36,268 nucleotides of DNA from an uncultured Christensenellaceae bacterium (GTDB taxonomy: Bacteria; Bacillota; Clostridia; Christensenellales; UBA3700): positions 1-36,268 of the forward strand of contig CAJUOK010000015.1 in the NCBI GenBank assembly GCA_910588015.1. Reading direction: 5' to 3'. The position numbers and the translations under genes were made by a program. Numbering within the stretch: the first letter of the stretch is position 1; each line of letters opens with the position of its first letter. The notes under the pieces were generated by a model that saw only the letters and a program-made list of their open reading frames with translations, was not told the origin of the DNA and made no database searches. Below are positions 35,091 through 36,268 of the stretch, piece by piece.

Positions 35091-35555
35091 ATGATTAGGC
35101 TTGCGAATATCAATGACGCTCACAACGTATATACTTTGATTCAAGATACAATACTGGCGATATACGGTGAATTTTATAGCGCTGACGAGGTGAAATTCTT
35201 TCTTGATTTGCATAATGAAGCCGCTATCGAAAAAGATATAAAAGAGGAAAAAGTATACGTTTTGACAGACGGTAAATGCATTTTAGCTACCTGCACTTTA
35301 GAGGGCAATCATATCTTGAGATTGTTTGTAGACAAAGCTCATTTGAGAAAGGGATACGGCAGAGAGATGCTAAATTATGTCGAGAGCAGGGCTTTTGAAG
35401 AATACGAAGAATGCGTCTTGGATACGTCGACACCCGCAAAAGAATTTTATACGGCAATGGGATACGTCGCGATAGGCGAAGAAAAAATAGAAATAAAGTC
35501 GGGCGTATTAATGAAATACGAAATAATGAAAAAACATAATAGGAGCGATATATGA
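35091..35555 (+). CDS. GNAT-family N-acetyltransferase
   Basis: This 154-residue protein has the GNAT fold: an N-terminal IRLANINDAHNVYTLI helix region, a central ILRLFVDKAHLRKGYGREML motif A with the acetyl-CoA-binding R-x-x-G-x-G (LRKGYG), and the C-terminal EFYTAMGYVAIGEE motif typical of the family ('fYek.Gf'). The substrate (small molecule, peptide or antibiotic) cannot be told. A GGAGA lies upstream of the ATG. It sits 19 bases after the dus gene and overlaps the trmL start by four bases, so it belongs to the same transcript. Cytoplasmic. Confidence 0.88.
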   Translation: MIRLANINDAHNVYTLIQDTILAIYGEFYSADEVKFFLDLHNEAAIEKDIKEEKVYVLTDGKCILATCTLEGNHILRLFVDKAHLRKGYGREMLNYVESRAFEEYEECVLDTSTPAKEFYTAMGYVAIGEEKIEIKSGVLMKYEIMKKHNRSDI

Positions 35556-36100
35556 TAAACGTAGTATTGGTCAATCCCGAAATTCCCAACAATACCGGCA
35601 ATATAGTCCGTACTTGCGCGGTGACGGGTGCGAAATTACATATTATTGAGCCGTGCGGCTTCAGTTGGGAGGATAAATATCTCAAGCGTAGCGGGCTTGA
35701 CTATTGGGAGATATCCGACGTCAACAGATATGAAAGTATGCAGGCTTTTTTGTCCGCTAATTTCACAGATATAGCAGATTGCGGCGACAGCGACGCAATT
35801 GCGGTAAAAAAGGCAAAAGAGTTCAGCAAGCAGCAGTTTTTCTTTGCCTCCACCAAAGCGGACCACAATCACACCGACGTTGATTATAATGAAACCTGTT
35901 GGGTATTTTTCGGAAGAGAAACCAAAGGGCTTGACGAAGAACTACTGCACGAAAATTATCAGGACTGCATACGCATACCTATGCGGGCGGAAGCGCGTTC
36001 GCTCAATCTCGCCAACAGCGTTGCAATTATAATATACGAGTATCACCGTCAGCACGATTACAAAGGACTCAACGAAATCGGCAAGCTTACAAAATATTAA
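35552..36100 (+). CDS. trmL: tRNA (cytidine/uridine(34)-2'-O)-methyltransferase TrmL, SPOUT family
   Basis: The 182-residue protein is a SPOUT knot methyltransferase that 2'-O-methylates the wobble base of tRNA-Leu isoacceptors using SAM. Motifs are VNPEIPNNTGNIVRTCAVTGAKLHI at the N-terminus (the family NPxIPxNTGNI), FGRETKGL (SAM loop) and CIRIPMRAEARSLNLANSVAI (knot). It is some 20 residues longer than the family core, with an extra segment around residues 68-90 (NFTDIADCGDSDAIAVKKAK). The start overlaps the upstream stop (ATGA), so translation is coupled. AGGAG precedes the ATG. It is the last gene of the run that begins with spoVT. Confidence 0.93.
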   Translation: MINVVLVNPEIPNNTGNIVRTCAVTGAKLHIIEPCGFSWEDKYLKRSGLDYWEISDVNRYESMQAFLSANFTDIADCGDSDAIAVKKAKEFSKQQFFFASTKADHNHTDVDYNETCWVFFGRETKGLDEELLHENYQDCIRIPMRAEARSLNLANSVAIIIYEYHRQHDYKGLNEIGKLTKY

Positions 36101-36158
36101 TAACGTATTTCGCGCAACATAATTCGTTTACGATAATATATATACCTATAAACCAATT

Positions 36159-36184
36159 GCCGACGCAAGTTAAATTGCGTCGGT
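36159..36184 (+). terminator. Likely terminator hairpin after trmL
   Basis: A 10-bp stem with one G-T end pair (GCCGACGCAA, loop GTTAAA, TTGCGTCGGT) is followed by an A/T-rich TATATTTATA tail that lacks a clean T run. It lies 58 bases past the stop. Confidence 0.55.
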
Positions 36185-36247
36185 ATATTTATACTCTCAA
36201 ATATTCTTTTTTAATAAATAATATATACAAAAAAAGAAATTTCCAAA

Positions 36248-36261
36248 AAAAGTATACTTTT
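36248..36261. repeat. 14-bp palindrome AAAAGTATACTTTT at the window edge
   Basis: A perfect palindrome ends 7 bases from the window end, in AT-rich DNA without a gene (36101-36268 has no gene). It may be an operator of a gene beyond the window, or chance. Confidence 0.25.
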
Positions 36262-36268
36262 ACTGACT

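Noticed and set aside
1..36268. CRISPR array, tRNA, rRNA, transposase or prophage genes
   Set aside because: No direct-repeat/spacer series, tRNA-like cloverleaf, rRNA sequence, transposase or phage structural motif was seen.

Overview
This looks like low-to-moderate GC chromosomal DNA from an uncultured, probably gut-associated, Clostridia-like Firmicute. That inference rests on strong AGGAGG-type ribosome sites, sigma-A-like promoters (TTGnnn-17-TATAAT), lipoprotein signal peptides, a SpoVT/AbrB regulator, and a spoVT-yabM-yabN gene order like that of Bacillus. No rRNA, tRNA, CRISPR array, transposase or phage gene was seen. The exact taxon cannot be read from the sequence.

Layout. (1) 2-409 is the 3' end of a gene cut by the window edge; it converges on two minus-strand genes, a SIS-domain sugar-phosphate protein (536-1567) and a DUF815 AAA ATPase (1719-2960). 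(2) 3046-5587 holds an SH3-NlpC/P60 lipoprotein, a structured intergenic stretch with three perfect 10-bp inverted repeats, a rubrerythrin-like gene whose di-iron residues look eroded, and an orphan OmpR-family response regulator with Glu in place of the phosphoacceptor Asp. (3) 5588-25908 is the centrepiece: a 319-bp AT-rich control region with two pairs of 11-bp-period direct repeats, followed by three same-strand genes for exported proteins of 2634, 1893 and 2103 residues. The first is a lipoprotein built from ~350-residue repeats followed by Ig-like repeats. The other two are related to each other (beta-helix/GLUG-like region, then MBG/YDG-type Ig repeats, then a C-terminal membrane segment). 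The third carries an extra complete lipoprotein module at its C-terminus. (4) 26020-28775 holds two translationally coupled flavoproteins (BaiN/HI0933-like and COG2509-like). (5) 28902-30569 is a membrane-anchored BspA-type leucine-rich repeat protein. (6) 30672-36100 is a tight six-gene run: spoVT, yabM/spoVB-like flippase, yabN-type MazG protein, dus, a GNAT acetyltransferase, trmL.

How it may work together. The NlpC/P60 lipoprotein, the three giant proteins and the LRR protein are all predicted to be outside the membrane, so most of the first 30 kb looks like an envelope/surface locus. The most attractive candidate for an undescribed system is the unit made of the atypical response regulator, the tandem-repeat operator region and the three giant surface proteins. 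The link between regulator and target is inferred from adjacency and from the 11-bp repeat spacing typical of OmpR/PhoB-family sites; it is not proven by sequence alone.
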